DNA of 64,000 nucleotides from Beijerinckia indica subsp. indica ATCC 9039 (lineage in GTDB: Bacteria > Pseudomonadota > Alphaproteobacteria > Rhizobiales > Beijerinckiaceae): positions 3,541,501-3,605,500 of the forward strand of contig NC_010581.1 of NCBI RefSeq assembly GCF_000019845.1. Direction: 5' to 3'. Every line of letters starts with the position of its first letter. The stretch's first letter is position 1. This document shows, in pieces, positions 26,793 to 37,158 of the stretch. The notes beneath the pieces were generated by a model. That model saw nothing but the letters and a program-made list of their open reading frames with translations, was not told the DNA's origin and ran no database searches. A program made the translations under genes and the position numbers.

Positions 26793-27167
26793 ATGACAGA
26801 TTTCGACGCGGAATTCGAAGCCAAGCTCAAGCACGACGAGGAATTGAAGTTCAAGGCCAATGTCCGCCGCAATAAATGGCTCGGCGCCTGGGCTGCGGAA
26901 CTGCTTGGCAAGCAGGACGAAGAGATCGAGGATTATGTGGTCGAGGTCATCGCCTGCGATCTCGATGAGGATGGCGAGGAGGACATCGTCGCCATGCTCG
27001 TCAAGGATTTCGCCGCCGCCGGCCGGCCGGAAAACGAGGCCGAGATTCGCGCGCGGATGAGCGCTTTCTTCGATGAGGCGGTGGCGGAGATCAAGGCCAT
27101 TGCCGCCGAGGCCAAGGAAAATGGCCCCGATTATACGCCGCCCCTGCTGCCTCCCCTGCCGGATTGA
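26793..27167 (+). CDS. DUF1476 protein, F1-ATPase zeta-subunit-like
   Basis: A 124-residue acidic four-helix protein. FEAKLKHDEELKFKANVRRNKWLGAWAAELLG matches in parts (in two blocks) the zeta subunit that inhibits the F1FO-ATPase of Paracoccus; DUF1476 is that family. The N-terminal tail before AEFEAKLK, where the inhibitory region lies in Paracoccus, is short (about six residues), so inhibition is uncertain. It ends in a Pro-rich tail (PPLLPPLPD) that I do not recall from typical members. Beside purC as in related genomes. Confidence 0.85.
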   Translation: MTDFDAEFEAKLKHDEELKFKANVRRNKWLGAWAAELLGKQDEEIEDYVVEVIACDLDEDGEEDIVAMLVKDFAAAGRPENEAEIRARMSAFFDEAVAEIKAIAAEAKENGPDYTPPLLPPLPD

Positions 27168-27222
27168 AATGACCGCATAAATATAAGTGGAAAAGTTAAG
27201 ACTTCGAGGGCAGGCTCGGAGC

Positions 27223-28194
27223 ATGGTTGCTTCTTCCTCCTCAGAACGCGCGCTCGTCTTCGCTCCGGCCGAGGCGGACCTCGCCGGCCTCGCAGAGGCC
27301 TGGCTCCTGCATCTTTCGGGGGAGCGGCGCGTCTCCGCCCTGACAGCCGAAGCCTATGCCCGCGATCTGCGGCAATTCCTCGCCTTTCTGGCCGAACATT
27401 TCGGCGGCGCGCCGAGTCTTGAAACTTTTGCCGAGCTCACGCCCGCTGATCTGCGCGCCTTCATGACGGCGCGGCGTAACCAGGACGTCGGCAGCCGCTC
27501 GCTCTCGCGGCAACTCGCGGGGCTGCGCTCCTTCGCCCGCTTTCTGGAGCGCGAGGGCAAAGGGAAGGCCCTGGTCTTCAGCGCGGTGCGCACGCCGAAA
27601 CTCGCGCGGCACTTGCCCAAGCCCCTGAACCCCACAGCGGCCTGTGAGGTCGTCGATGTGGCAAACCGCACCGATACTGAGCGTCCGGCCTGGGTTCTCG
27701 CCCGCGATGCCGCCGTGCTCGGCCTTCTCTATGGCGCGGGTCTGCGTATTTCCGAGGCCCTCTCGCTCACGCGGCGCGAGGCGCCGATCGGAGAGACGGA
27801 TGCCCTGACCGTGACCGGCAAGGGTCGCAAGACGCGCATGGTGCCTATCATCGAGCCAGTGCGGCGCGGAATCGAATCCTATCTCGCGCTCTGCCCCTAT
27901 CCGCTGCCGCCGCAAGGGCCGCTCTTTGTTGGCGCCAAGGGCGGTCCTCTCTCGCCGCGCATCATCCAACTTGCTGTAGAGCAAATGCGTGGCGCGCTTG
28001 GTCTGCCCAAAAGCGCCACCCCCCATGCTTTGCGCCATTCCTTCGCCACGCATCTTCTCGGGCGCGGCGGCGATCTGCGGACAATCCAGGAATTGCTCGG
28101 CCATGCCTCGCTTTCAACCACCCAGCTTTATACGGCCGTGGATTCCGAGCGCCTGCTTGAAGCCTATCGCTCCGCCCATCCTCGGGGACGGTAA
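27223..28194 (+). CDS. xerC: Tyrosine recombinase XerC
   Basis: Site-specific recombinase resolving chromosome dimers at dif together with XerD. The 323 residues comprise an N-terminal SAM-like core-binding domain (about 15-110) and the catalytic domain. Active-site residues are all visible: R in GAGLRISEALSL, K in TGKGRKTRMVP, HxxR in HALRHSFATHLL, H in LGHASLSTTQ and the nucleophile Tyr in LYTAVDSERL. The start at 27223 follows CGGAGC. Assignment to XerC rather than XerD rests on overall resemblance. Confidence 0.9.
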   Translation: MVASSSSERALVFAPAEADLAGLAEAWLLHLSGERRVSALTAEAYARDLRQFLAFLAEHFGGAPSLETFAELTPADLRAFMTARRNQDVGSRSLSRQLAGLRSFARFLEREGKGKALVFSAVRTPKLARHLPKPLNPTAACEVVDVANRTDTERPAWVLARDAAVLGLLYGAGLRISEALSLTRREAPIGETDALTVTGKGRKTRMVPIIEPVRRGIESYLALCPYPLPPQGPLFVGAKGGPLSPRIIQLAVEQMRGALGLPKSATPHALRHSFATHLLGRGGDLRTIQELLGHASLSTTQLYTAVDSERLLEAYRSAHPRGR

Positions 28195-28410
28195 CGCGCG
28201 GCATTATCTTCGCCGCCCGCCTGCAATATGAGCCACACCGGTCGTCCAAGCGGTGCCATAGATCAATCCGCCCTACCCCGCGAGACTATATCTGGGAGTG
28301 GCAGCGGCAAGCCGGATGGGAAATTCGCGCTAAGCCCTTCGCGGAATTTCAAGCTGACCTAATTGAGACCCCTCCTTTCCTTCCGCCCCTTCGGCTGCTA
28401 TCTCGATGCC

Positions 28411-30213
28411 ATGAGCACGCCGATCGATCACATCCGCAATTTCTCCATCGTCGCCCATATCGACCATGGCAAATCGACCCTTGCCGACCGCCTGATCCAG
28501 GCGACGGGGACGTTGGCCGAGCGCGAAATGGTGGAGCAAGTGCTCGATTCCATGGATATCGAGCGCGAACGCGGCATTACCATCAAGGCCCAGACCGTCC
28601 GCCTCGAATATAGAGCCAAGGACGGCGAGCTTTATGTGCTCAATCTGATGGACACGCCCGGCCACGTCGACTTTGCCTATGAGGTTTCGCGCTCGCTCGC
28701 TGCCTGCGAGGGCTCGCTGCTCGTCGTCGATGCGAGCCAAGGCGTCGAAGCCCAGACCTTGGCCAATGTCTATCATGCGCTCGATGCCGGCCATGAGATC
28801 GTGCCGGTCCTGAACAAGATCGACCTGCCAGCCGCCGAACCCGACCGCATCAAGCAGCAGATCGAAGATGTGATTGGCCTTGATGCCTCCAATGCCGTGC
28901 TGATTTCGGCCAAGACCGGGCTTGGCATTGATGAAGTTCTGGAAGCCATCGTCACCCGCTTGCCGCCGCCCAAGGGCGACAAAGAGGCTCCGCTCAAGGC
29001 TCTGCTCGTCGATTCTTGGTATGACGCCTATCTCGGCGTCGTCGTGCTGGTGCGCATCATCGACGGCACTTTGAAAAAGAACCAGAAGATCCAAATGCTC
29101 GGCTCTGGCGCCCATTATGAAGTGGACCGGATCGGGGTTTTTCGCCCCAAAATGCAGGATCTCCCCGAATTGGGTCCCGGCGAGGTTGGTTTCATCACCG
29201 CGCAGATCAAACAGGTGGCCGACACGCGCGTCGGCGATACGATCACCGATGAGCGCCGTCCCTGTTCCGAGGCCCTGCCCGGCTTTAAACCCGCGCAGCC
29301 TGTGGTTTTCTGCGGATTGTTCCCCGTCGATGCCGCCGATTTCGACGATCTGCGCGCCGCCATGGGCAAGCTGCGGCTCAACGACGCGAGCTTTTCCTAT
29401 GAAATGGAAAGCTCCGCCGCGCTCGGTTTCGGTTTCCGCTGTGGCTTTCTAGGACTCCTGCATCTCGAAATCATCCAGGAACGCCTGGAACGCGAGTTCA
29501 ATCTCGATCTCATCGCCACCGCGCCCTCGGTGGTCTATCGCATCGTCATGCGCGACGGCGAGACGATCGAATTGCACAATCCCGCCGATATGCCTGATCC
29601 GACCCGGATCGAGGCGATCGAGGAGCCTTGGATCAGGGCCACGATTCTCACGCCCGATGATTATCTCGGAGCCGTTTTAAAGCTCTGCCAGGAACGGCGC
29701 GGCTTGCAGGCCGATCTCTCCTATGTCGGCAAGCGCGCCATGGCGACCTATGACCTGCCTTTGAACGAAGTGGTCTTCGATTTTTACGATCGGCTGAAAT
29801 CCATCTCGAAGGGCTATGCGAGTTTCGACTATGCGATTACCGATTATCGCGCCGGCGATCTCGTCAAGATGCAGATCCTCGTCAATGCCGAGCCCGTCGA
29901 TGCGCTGTCCATGCTCGTGCATCGCGATCGCGCCGATATGCGCGGCCGTGCCATGGTCGAGAAATTGAAAGAATTGATTCCGCCGCATATGTTCCAGATT
30001 CCGATCCAGGCGGCCATCGGCGGCAAGATTATCGCCCGCGAGACGGTGCGCGCCTTGCGCAAGGACGTGACCGCCAAATGTTATGGCGGTGATGCGACCC
30101 GTAAGCGCAAGCTGTTGGAAAAGCAGAAGGCCGGCAAGAAGAAAATGCGGCAGTTCGGCAAGGTCGAGATTCCGCAGGAAGCTTTTATCGCCGCTCTAAA
30201 AATGGATAGTTGA
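28411..30213 (+). CDS. lepA: Elongation factor 4
   Basis: Ribosome-associated GTPase that affects initiation and back-translocation. 600 residues. G1 is [10 protein letters not shown]3 DTPGHVDF, G4 NKID. The family-specific C-terminal domain begins after the EF-G-like domains and ends with [20 protein letters not shown]. The start at 28411 ([20 protein letters not shown]) is the family start. It is followed one base later by gshB. Confidence 0.97.
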   Translation: MSTPIDHIRNFSIVAHIDHGKSTLADRLIQATGTLAEREMVEQVLDSMDIERERGITIKAQTVRLEYRAKDGELYVLNLMDTPGHVDFAYEVSRSLAACEGSLLVVDASQGVEAQTLANVYHALDAGHEIVPVLNKIDLPAAEPDRIKQQIEDVIGLDASNAVLISAKTGLGIDEVLEAIVTRLPPPKGDKEAPLKALLVDSWYDAYLGVVVLVRIIDGTLKKNQKIQMLGSGAHYEVDRIGVFRPKMQDLPELGPGEVGFITAQIKQVADTRVGDTITDERRPCSEALPGFKPAQPVVFCGLFPVDAADFDDLRAAMGKLRLNDASFSYEMESSAALGFGFRCGFLGLLHLEIIQERLEREFNLDLIATAPSVVYRIVMRDGETIELHNPADMPDPTRIEAIEEPWIRATILTPDDYLGAVLKLCQERRGLQADLSYVGKRAMATYDLPLNEVVFDFYDRLKSISKGYASFDYAITDYRAGDLVKMQILVNAEPVDALSMLVHRDRADMRGRAMVEKLKELIPPHMFQIPIQAAIGGKIIARETVRALRKDVTAKCYGGDATRKRKLLEKQKAGKKKMRQFGKVEIPQEAFIAALKMDS

Positions 30214-30214
30214 T

Positions 30215-31159
30215 ATGGTTTTGAATGTCGCCGTGCAGATGGACCCGATCGAGAAGATCAAGATCGCCGGCGATTCAACCTTCGCTTTAATGCTTGAGGC
30301 GGAACGGCGCGGGCACAAGCTCTTCTATTACACGCCAGACAAACTCTCGATGCGGGGCACAAGCCTCCTCGCCAAGGCGGCACCGATCAAGGTGCGCGAT
30401 ATCGAAGGCGATCATTTCACCTGCGGCGAGTGGGTCACGCTCGACCTCGGTTCCATGGATGTCATCCTTCTGCGCCAGGACCCGCCCTTCGACCTCGCCT
30501 ATATTACCTCGACGCATCTGCTCGAAACCTTGCAGCCGAAGGTTCTCGTGGTCAATGATCCGGCGAGCGTGCGCAATGCGCCCGAAAAACTCTTCGTCAT
30601 GCGTTTCCCGCATCTGATGCCGCCGACGCTCATCACGCGCGACAAGGCGGAAATCGAGGCTTTCCGCGCGACACATGGCGAGATTGTGATGAAACCGCTC
30701 TTCGGCCATGGCGGCGCTTCGGTCTTCAAGGTCGCTGAAAAGGACCCGAATTTCGGCTCTTTGTTTGATCTCTTCGCGGATACATTCCGCGAGCCCTGGG
30801 TGGTGCAACGCTTCCTGCCCAAGGTCAGCGAAGGCGATAAACGTATCATTCTCGTCGATGGCGTTGCGGCGGCCGGCGTCAACCGCGTGCCGGCCGAGAA
30901 TGACATACGCTCCAACATGGTGCGTGGTGGCGCGGCGGCAGCGACCGATCTCACGCCGCGCGAGCGCGAGATTTGCGAGACCATCGGCCCCGAGTTGAAA
31001 CGCCTGGGGCTTCTGTTCGTCGGCATCGATGTCATCGACGGCAATCTGACCGAGATCAATGTCACGTCACCGACGGGCATACGCGCCATCAAAAAGGTCG
31101 GCGGCCCCGATCTCGCCGTCACCATCTGGGATGCGATTGAGGCAAAGCAGAAAAGATGA
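30215..31159 (+). CDS. gshB: Glutathione synthetase
   Basis: ATP-dependent ligation of glycine to gamma-glutamylcysteine. 314 residues with the ATP-grasp fold: [20 protein letters not shown] at the start, [32 protein letters not shown] (ATP loop), and [19 protein letters not shown] (metal ligands E and N). It starts one base after the lepA stop and its own stop overlaps glnD by four bases, so the three genes are coupled. Confidence 0.97.
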   Translation: MVLNVAVQMDPIEKIKIAGDSTFALMLEAERRGHKLFYYTPDKLSMRGTSLLAKAAPIKVRDIEGDHFTCGEWVTLDLGSMDVILLRQDPPFDLAYITSTHLLETLQPKVLVVNDPASVRNAPEKLFVMRFPHLMPPTLITRDKAEIEAFRATHGEIVMKPLFGHGGASVFKVAEKDPNFGSLFDLFADTFREPWVVQRFLPKVSEGDKRIILVDGVAAAGVNRVPAENDIRSNMVRGGAAAATDLTPREREICETIGPELKRLGLLFVGIDVIDGNLTEINVTSPTGIRAIKKVGGPDLAVTIWDAIEAKQKR

Positions 31160-34017
31160 GCGGTATTTTGGAGATGGACCAGGAAAAGGGAGCGCCGCCC
31201 GCCAAACAGAAGCGCGGCCGCTCTGCCCCAAAAATCCGGGCACTCTTCAACCGCTCACGCCTGCGGGAAGAAATTGCCGCCTTGCATGCCGGCTGCACAT
31301 CTTCTGATGAGAAGCGCAATGAGGTCGTCGCACTCCTGCGGCAGGCCCTGGCTGATGGCCGCGCGCTCGCCCGGCAAAACCTCGAGGCCAAAGGCAGCGG
31401 TCTCGCCTGCGCCAGCCAGATCGCCCATATCGAGGATGAGCTGTTCCATGCCATCCACGCTTATGTCACGACCTATGTCCATAAGCCGCCGCACGCGCGC
31501 GCCGCGCGGCTCGCTATTGCCGCCGTCGGCGGTTATGGACGCGCAACCCTCGCCCCCGGCTCGGACATAGATATTCTGTTCCTGCTGCCAGACAGTAATC
31601 CGGCGGAAAGGGAATGGAACGAGCGCGTCGTCCAGGCCATCCTTTATCTTCTGTGGGACTTACGCCAGAAGGTCGGCTATTCGACCCGCCTGCTATCGGA
31701 ATGCCTCGAACAGGCGCGCGAGGATATGACCGTGCGCACGGCATTGCTCGAGGCGCGCTTTCTGCTCGGCAATAAAAAGCTTTTCGAAACCATGCGGCGC
31801 CGTTTCGATGACGAAATCGTGAGCGGCACGGCCCCGGAATTCGTCTCCGCCAAGCTCGAAGAGCGTGAGGCCCGCATTTCCCGCGCGGGCCGCTCGCGTT
31901 TCCTCGTCGAGCCCAATGTCAAGGAAGGCAAGGGCGGCCTGCGCGATCTCAATACTTTGTTCTGGATCGCCAAATATGTCTATCGCGTGCGCACGCCCGC
32001 CGAACTGGTCGGTGCCGGCCTCTTCTCTCGTAGTGAATATCGTCTGTTCTATCGCTGCGAGGAATTCCTCTGGCGCGTTCGTTGCCATCTGCATTTCCTG
32101 ACCGGCCATGCGGAAGAACGGCTGAGCTTCGACGTGCAACCGATGATCGCCGACCGGCTCGGCTATTCGACGCGCGGCGGCCTCGCCCAGGTCGAGCGTT
32201 TCATGCGGCATTATTTCCTGATTGCCAAGGATGTCGGTGATCTGACCGCGATTGTCTGCGCCGCGCTGGAGGAACGACAAGCCAAACCCTCGGCCATGCT
32301 CGACCGTTTCGCCGGCCCCCATCTGCCGCGCGAACAGGCGGCGATCATGGGCAGTTTCGCGATTGAGACCAATCGTGTCACCGTATCCTCGCCCGATGTG
32401 TTCGAGCGCGATCCGATCAACCTCATTCGCCTCTTCTGGCTCGCCGACCGCAATGGCCTTGCCATTCATCCCGACGCCAAAAGGCTCGTCACGCAATCAC
32501 TGAAGCGGATCGACTCCAAGGTCCGCCAGAATCGTGAGGCCAATCGGCTGTTCCTGGAGATCCTGACCTCGCGCAATACACCGGAAATCGTTTTGCGGCT
32601 GATGAACGAGGCTGGTGTGCTCGGGCGCTTCATCGAACCCTTCGGACGTATCCTCGCCCTGATGCAGTTCAACATGTATCATCATTATACAGTTGATGAG
32701 CATTTGTTGCGCGCCGTCGGCCATCTCGCCGATATTGAAAACCATCGCCGCCTCGATGATCATCCTTTCGCCAGCCATGTCATGGCCTCGGTCGGCAATC
32801 GCCGGGCGCTTTATCTTGCTTTATTTCTGCATGATATCGGCAAGGGTCGTGAGGAAGATCATTCACTCGCCGGCATCGAGGTCGCGCGCAAGCTCTGTCC
32901 CCGTCTTGGCCTGAGCGAGGCCGAAACGGAAACAGTCGCCTGGCTGATCGAAAATCATCTCGTCATGTCGGATACGGCGCAAAGGCGCGATCTCAGCGAT
33001 CGCCGCACCATTGAGACTTTCGCGCGCTGCGTGCAGACCCTCGAACGCCTCAAGATGCTGTTTCTCTTGACTATTTGCGATATTCGCGCAGTCGGCCCGG
33101 GCGTGTGGAACAATTGGAAAGGTGAGTTGCTCCGCACCCTCTATTGGGAAACCGAGGTTGTGCTTACCGGCGGACATTCCGCAATGAAGCGCAAGGGCCG
33201 CATCGAAAAGGCCAAGGCGGAATTGCGTCGCGCTTTGTCTGGCTGGTCCGAGGCCGATTTCGCAGCCTATGCCGTGCGGCTTCCCAATGCCTATTGGCTG
33301 AAAGTCGATCTGCCACATCAGATTCTCCACGCCCGGCTTCTCAATATGTCCGAAATCGAAATGGTCGGACCATTGACGCATACATTGACCGATGCGCAGC
33401 GTGGCGTCACCGAACTGACCGTGATCGCGCCGGATCATCCCAATCTGTTGTCGACCATCGCCGGGGCTTGCGCTGCTTCCGCCGCCAATATCGTCGATGC
33501 GCAAGTGTTTACAACCACCGATAGCATGGCGCTTGATACGATCACCATTTCACGCGCCTTCGATTTCGACGAGGACGAATTGCGCCGCGCGAGCCGCATC
33601 GCGCTTTCCATCGAACGCGCGCTCTCCGGCCAGATCAGCATGCGCGATATTATGGTGGCAAAGAGCGAGGCGAGCCCGTCAAAGGGGCGCGGCGCGACAT
33701 TCAAGGTCCATCCTGAAGTGTCGATCGACAATAGCCTGTCGAGCCGCTTCACCGTCATTGAAGTGTCCGGCCTCGACCGCACTGGCCTGCTCTACGATCT
33801 CACGCGTATTCTGTCCAAGGCCAACCTCAATATCGGTTCAGCCCATATCGTGACATTCGGAGAGAGGGTCGTCGACGTCTTCTATGTCACCGATCTCCAT
33901 GGCGCCAAAATCACCACCGCTGCACGGCAAACGGCCGTGCGGCGGCAAATTCTTGGCGCCTTCTCACCGGCTCCCATCGTGACGGATGCAAGTTCGTTTT
34001 CCGGCAAAGTGGCCTGA
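31156..34017 (+). CDS. glnD: PII uridylyltransferase/uridylyl-removing enzyme
   Basis: Senses glutamine and modifies PII proteins, controlling nitrogen assimilation. 953 residues: nucleotidyltransferase domain with [17 protein letters not shown] (125-141), an HD hydrolase domain (about 505-640; [31 protein letters not shown]), and two C-terminal ACT domains ([39 protein letters not shown]). The first 60 residues are a basic, probably disordered extension. ATGA overlap with gshB. Convergent with the bufferin operon. Confidence 0.97.
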   Translation: MSGILEMDQEKGAPPAKQKRGRSAPKIRALFNRSRLREEIAALHAGCTSSDEKRNEVVALLRQALADGRALARQNLEAKGSGLACASQIAHIEDELFHAIHAYVTTYVHKPPHARAARLAIAAVGGYGRATLAPGSDIDILFLLPDSNPAEREWNERVVQAILYLLWDLRQKVGYSTRLLSECLEQAREDMTVRTALLEARFLLGNKKLFETMRRRFDDEIVSGTAPEFVSAKLEEREARISRAGRSRFLVEPNVKEGKGGLRDLNTLFWIAKYVYRVRTPAELVGAGLFSRSEYRLFYRCEEFLWRVRCHLHFLTGHAEERLSFDVQPMIADRLGYSTRGGLAQVERFMRHYFLIAKDVGDLTAIVCAALEERQAKPSAMLDRFAGPHLPREQAAIMGSFAIETNRVTVSSPDVFERDPINLIRLFWLADRNGLAIHPDAKRLVTQSLKRIDSKVRQNREANRLFLEILTSRNTPEIVLRLMNEAGVLGRFIEPFGRILALMQFNMYHHYTVDEHLLRAVGHLADIENHRRLDDHPFASHVMASVGNRRALYLALFLHDIGKGREEDHSLAGIEVARKLCPRLGLSEAETETVAWLIENHLVMSDTAQRRDLSDRRTIETFARCVQTLERLKMLFLLTICDIRAVGPGVWNNWKGELLRTLYWETEVVLTGGHSAMKRKGRIEKAKAELRRALSGWSEADFAAYAVRLPNAYWLKVDLPHQILHARLLNMSEIEMVGPLTHTLTDAQRGVTELTVIAPDHPNLLSTIAGACAASAANIVDAQVFTTTDSMALDTITISRAFDFDEDELRRASRIALSIERALSGQISMRDIMVAKSEASPSKGRGATFKVHPEVSIDNSLSSRFTVIEVSGLDRTGLLYDLTRILSKANLNIGSAHIVTFGERVVDVFYVTDLHGAKITTAARQTAVRRQILGAFSPAPIVTDASSFSGKVA

Positions 34018-34084
34018 GCTGGACGAGGCGCATGAATTCGAAAAGACGCTGACGCGCTCCCCGAAACCTTCAGTTGGGTTCCCA

Positions 34085-34585
34085 TTATTGGCTGGCTTGG
34101 CAACGCGGCCTCACATAGATCTGGATCAGATGATCGAACGCGATCATGCCCGGCCCGCGCGCAATGATCAAAAGGAAACAGGCAGCCCATGTTCCATGGG
34201 TCGGCCAGGCATAGGGATAGACGAAAATCTCGATGACCAAGGTCATTCCGAGAAGCGCCAGGGCGGCGAAACGGCTGGCAAGCCCGAACACTAGGAGAAC
34301 CGGAAAGACATGTTCCGCGAAGGCCGAAAGATGCGCGGCGATCACCGGATCAATCAATGGCAGGTTATATTCCTCGCGGAACAAGGTGATGGCCGTGTCC
34401 GTCACATGCCAACCCTCGACCTTGGTCTCGCCCGATTGCCAGAAGACGGCGGCGGGAAAAATGCGCGCTGCCAAGGCCAACAGCGAATAGGGTATGCGTT
34501 CGCATAAAGCGATCATCTTCGTGACGATCCTGCTCACGCGGTGAGAACCTGTGTCACCCATCATTGTCATGCTCGTCTCGGTCAT
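34085..34585 (-). CDS. DoxX family membrane protein of the bufferin locus
   Basis: A 166-residue membrane protein with about four helices (ALAARIFPAAVFW, HVFPVLLVFGLASRFAALAL, and others) of the DoxX/DoxD group. DoxX genes recur in bufferin (DUF2282/DUF692/DUF2063) operons, where a role in export or redox chemistry is suspected but, as far as I know, not shown. The strong GAGGAGGAA before ATG 34585 fixes the start. It begins 10 bases after the bufC stop, as the last gene of the operon. Confidence 0.88.
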   Translation of the reverse strand: MTETSMTMMGDTGSHRVSRIVTKMIALCERIPYSLLALAARIFPAAVFWQSGETKVEGWHVTDTAITLFREEYNLPLIDPVIAAHLSAFAEHVFPVLLVFGLASRFAALALLGMTLVIEIFVYPYAWPTHGTWAACFLLIIARGPGMIAFDHLIQIYVRPRCQASQ

Positions 34586-34595
34586 GGCTTCCTCC

Positions 34596-35363
34596 TCATT
34601 GGTTTTCATGATTGATTGCGGCAAGAGCCCCAGAGCCGATGAGACCGATGAGATTCTCTGTCAGAGCAAAGCGGGATGTTTCCGTGGATGCGAGGTCCGC
34701 GGCCTTGGCGAAGGTCGCGCCAGAAGCCAGAGCGTGTAGAAAAGTGGCGCCGCCAGCGGGTAAACGATGCACATGAACCGTGAGATAGGGCCTGACCACT
34801 AAAGCATCTTCTTCCTGCCAATTCTCGATCGGTTCCACGCTTCGTTCACCTGCATTCATCGCGAACAAAGTGACGATCGGATGATCGGACGAAACGATCG
34901 AAACGGAAGGATGGAGCCGGGCCGTGTCATGCCCAAATCTGCCAAGATCATAGGTGGCGAGATCGTGCGAGGAGAGCGGTTCAACATCGGCTGCATGATA
35001 CGCCTTGGAACGCGCGATCTCGAGCCGCATGACATCGGGCAGATAGGGAAGCTCCTCCGCTGGGGGAAAATGCTCGACGAAATCGGGAAAACCATCACCA
35101 TAATCGAGAAGAACGGGTGAAACTGGTGGCTGTTCGACCACGAAAAGCCGGGCCATCGCGGTCAGAAAATCCTCGCCCACGATCTTCTCCGTGATCGGAA
35201 AACGGCTGGCGAGCGCCCGCGCGAGGCCCTCCACGACATTATTGCGATGGACCGCGAAACGCCGTGCGGCGCTCAGCCCCGCCTCCACGACGAGGCCTTC
35301 GGGAGCAGAACCATTCTCACTCAGCAAAGCAGCAGCGAAAAGAGATTGTGTGCGAGAGGACAT
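34596..35363 (-). CDS. bufC: BufC-type DUF2063 partner protein
   Basis: A 255-residue DUF2063 (HvfC/BufC) protein: N-terminal FAAALLSENGSAPEGL, then RFAVHRNNVVEGLARALASR, LPYLPDVMRLEIARSKAYHA and a C-terminal DUF2063 region ending NLIGLIGSGAL. In MNIO RiPP systems this protein serves as recognition partner that brings the precursor peptide to the BufB enzyme. Start 12 bases after the bufB stop. No membrane segment. Assignment rests on motifs and on its position next to bufB. Confidence 0.88.
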   Translation of the reverse strand: MSSRTQSLFAAALLSENGSAPEGLVVEAGLSAARRFAVHRNNVVEGLARALASRFPITEKIVGEDFLTAMARLFVVEQPPVSPVLLDYGDGFPDFVEHFPPAEELPYLPDVMRLEIARSKAYHAADVEPLSSHDLATYDLGRFGHDTARLHPSVSIVSSDHPIVTLFAMNAGERSVEPIENWQEEDALVVRPYLTVHVHRLPAGGATFLHALASGATFAKAADLASTETSRFALTENLIGLIGSGALAAINHENQ

Positions 35364-35374
35364 ACGGATGACTC

Positions 35375-36253
35375 CTACGCGGCCTGTTGCCTGATTGCCT
35401 TCGAGAGAAAAGTATCCACGCGTTCCGCTTCACGACGCAAAATCGACCAAGCCGGAACGTCATTGTCCCATTCGATGAGACTCGGCACGGGACCGGTCCG
35501 GGCGATGGTCTCGGCATAAAGATCGAAAACCGGATCGGCGACGGAGCGCGCATGGGCATCGACCAGTAAGGAAACTTTGCTGTCGTCTCGACCATTTGTG
35601 TCGGACGCTGTCTCTTCGACGATATGACCGCTCAAATGAATCTCGCGCACATGAGCGAGCGGAAAATCCGCCAGATAGGCGCGTGGATTGCTATGATGAT
35701 TGGTCGCCGCGATAAAAACATTGGTGATATCCAGCAACAGGCCGCAGCCGGTGCGGCGGGCGAGTTCGTCCAGAAATTGCGGCTCGGGAATCGTGCTTTC
35801 CGCAAACAGAAGATAGCTTGAGGGATTTTCGATCAGGATCTGGCGTTTGAGCGTGGATTGCACCTGATCGACATGCGCGATGACATGATTCAAGGTCTCC
35901 CGCGTATAGGGCAGCGGTAGAAGATCATTGAAGAAAACATCATTATGGCTCACCCAGGCGAGATGTTCGGAAAAGCTTTCCGGTTGATAGCGGTCGCAGA
36001 GGGTTTGCACGCGCGAAAGATGCTCCGTGTCCAGGATCTCACACCCACCGATTGACAGGCCGACGCCATGCACGGACAAGGAGTAATTTTCCCGCAGGCG
36101 GCGCAATTGCGCATGGGGTGGACCACCGGCACCCATGTAATTTTCGGCATGAACCTCGAAGAAGCCGATCGGTTGCGGGGCTTCTACGATCGCCGCGAAA
36201 TGTTCGGGTTTGAAACCGATACCGGAGCGAGGCGGCAATTGACACTTTTGCAT
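35375..36253 (-). CDS. bufB: BufB-type MNIO enzyme (DUF692)
   Basis: A 292-residue TIM-barrel multinuclear non-heme iron oxidase. The family modifies cysteines of precursor peptides (to thiooxazoles in bufferins) to make copper-binding products. Visible: GIGFKPEHF at the start, [44 protein letters not shown] and [14 protein letters not shown], supplying the His/Asp/Glu/Asn ligands expected. The ATG at 36253 has an excellent GGAGGTG. Directly upstream are the two bufA precursor genes. Confidence 0.93.
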   Translation of the reverse strand: MQKCQLPPRSGIGFKPEHFAAIVEAPQPIGFFEVHAENYMGAGGPPHAQLRRLRENYSLSVHGVGLSIGGCEILDTEHLSRVQTLCDRYQPESFSEHLAWVSHNDVFFNDLLPLPYTRETLNHVIAHVDQVQSTLKRQILIENPSSYLLFAESTIPEPQFLDELARRTGCGLLLDITNVFIAATNHHSNPRAYLADFPLAHVREIHLSGHIVEETASDTNGRDDSKVSLLVDAHARSVADPVFDLYAETIARTGPVPSLIEWDNDVPAWSILRREAERVDTFLSKAIRQQAA

Positions 36254-36369
36254 GGGATACACCTCCGTATGCGTTGGATGGCGGCAGAAATTGCAACAAT
36301 CTCTGCCGCTATCAGGTCTTTCGCTCATCCCAACATTTATCAGGAATGACTTTTCCAGCGACCTCGGTA

Positions 36370-36666
36370 TCAGACTGGCCTTTTGACGGGATCAAGGGAG
36401 CCGGGCCCGAAGGGCGTGCTGATTGTCATGCATGTTCCCTTCGGCACCAGCTTCCAGGAATTGCCCTGATAATCGACCTTGGACGTGCCCGCGCAGGTTG
36501 TGCCAGCCCCCGCCGCGCAATCATTATGGCCCTTGAGCGCGATCCCCCAGCATTTCTCCTTGGCTTCATCAGCCGCGAGTGTGGGGGAACTCAAAATAGC
36601 GAGCGCCGTGGCCAAAGATGCGGCAAAAGTGACGGCCTTGGTCGTGAATACGCTGATCTTTGTCAT
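36370..36666 (-). CDS. bufA: Bufferin precursor BufA (copy 1, DUF2282)
   Basis: A 98-residue DUF2282 protein: Sec signal ([20 protein letters not shown]), then a core with four cysteines ([35 protein letters not shown]). Bufferin precursors are larger than usual RiPPs and keep their signal peptide for export to the periplasm, where the modified peptide binds copper. The C-terminal tail after the last Cys (about 17 residues) differs from copy 2. GGAGG precedes ATG 36666. Confidence 0.92.
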   Translation of the reverse strand: MTKISVFTTKAVTFAASLATALAILSSPTLAADEAKEKCWGIALKGHNDCAAGAGTTCAGTSKVDYQGNSWKLVPKGTCMTISTPFGPGSLDPVKRPV

Positions 36667-36740
36667 GCAAACCTCCATGAGCCCGTTGGGGCTGCCTGTT
36701 CTTGGAGTTGAATATTGTGGGGAGAAGGAACAGTAGTCGT

Positions 36741-36992
36741 TTACGCTTTCCCGGGCTTCAACGAGCCCTTGATCGACTGGCAGGTTCCCTTCGGCACTTC
36801 CTTGAACGAGGCCTTGTCGTAATCAACACTCGATTGGCCAGCGCATGCATGCGCACCAGAAGAGCAATCATTCTGACCCTTAAGAGCGATGCCGTAACAT
36901 TTCTCCTTGTCCGCTGCGTGTGCGGCAGGGATTGTCAACAGGGCAAGAGCAGTGGCCAGCGAGCCGGCGAGTGTCATCGTGCGGTGGTCCAT
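36741..36992 (-). CDS. bufA: Bufferin precursor BufA (copy 2, DUF2282)
   Basis: An 83-residue paralogue of the preceding precursor, first in the operon. Signal [20 protein letters not shown], then core [35 protein letters not shown] and the tail KGSLKPGKA. The four Cys positions match copy 1 except that the loop before the third Cys is a residue or two shorter. GAAGGAG precedes ATG 36992. A SigF-type promoter lies 48-73 bases upstream. Confidence 0.93.
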   Translation of the reverse strand: MDHRTMTLAGSLATALALLTIPAAHAADKEKCYGIALKGQNDCSSGAHACAGQSSVDYDKASFKEVPKGTCQSIKGSLKPGKA

Positions 36993-37039
36993 GATGGTCT
37001 CCTTCAAAGCGTGAAACGAAAGGGGTTCACGCAAGCTTC

Positions 37040-37065
37040 TTCGGAAACCTCGGCGCCGATATTAC
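37040..37065 (-). promoter_or_regulatory. SigF-type promoter for the bufA operon
   Basis: On the minus strand GTAATA and CGAA are separated by exactly 16 bases, against the Caulobacter SigF consensus GTAACC-N16-CGAA as I remember it. Two of six -35 positions deviate. It points at bufA copy 2. Confidence 0.55.
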
Positions 37066-37119
37066 AGGGAGCCCAAGAAAAAATGTTTCCCGGTCCGTTC
37101 ATAAAAGTCGAAAAGACGT

Positions 37120-37145
37120 GTAACGAAGAGCCGGAAGGCAGCGAA
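37120..37145 (+). promoter_or_regulatory. SigF-type promoter for sigF-nrsF
   Basis: GTAACG, 16 bases, CGAA: five of six -35 positions and all four -10 positions fit the SigF pattern. The expected start site is only a few bases before the GTG at 37159, suggesting a very short leader or a start further in, such as the Met at 37198. Confidence 0.65.
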
Positions 37146-37158
37146 GGAAGCTGAAGGC

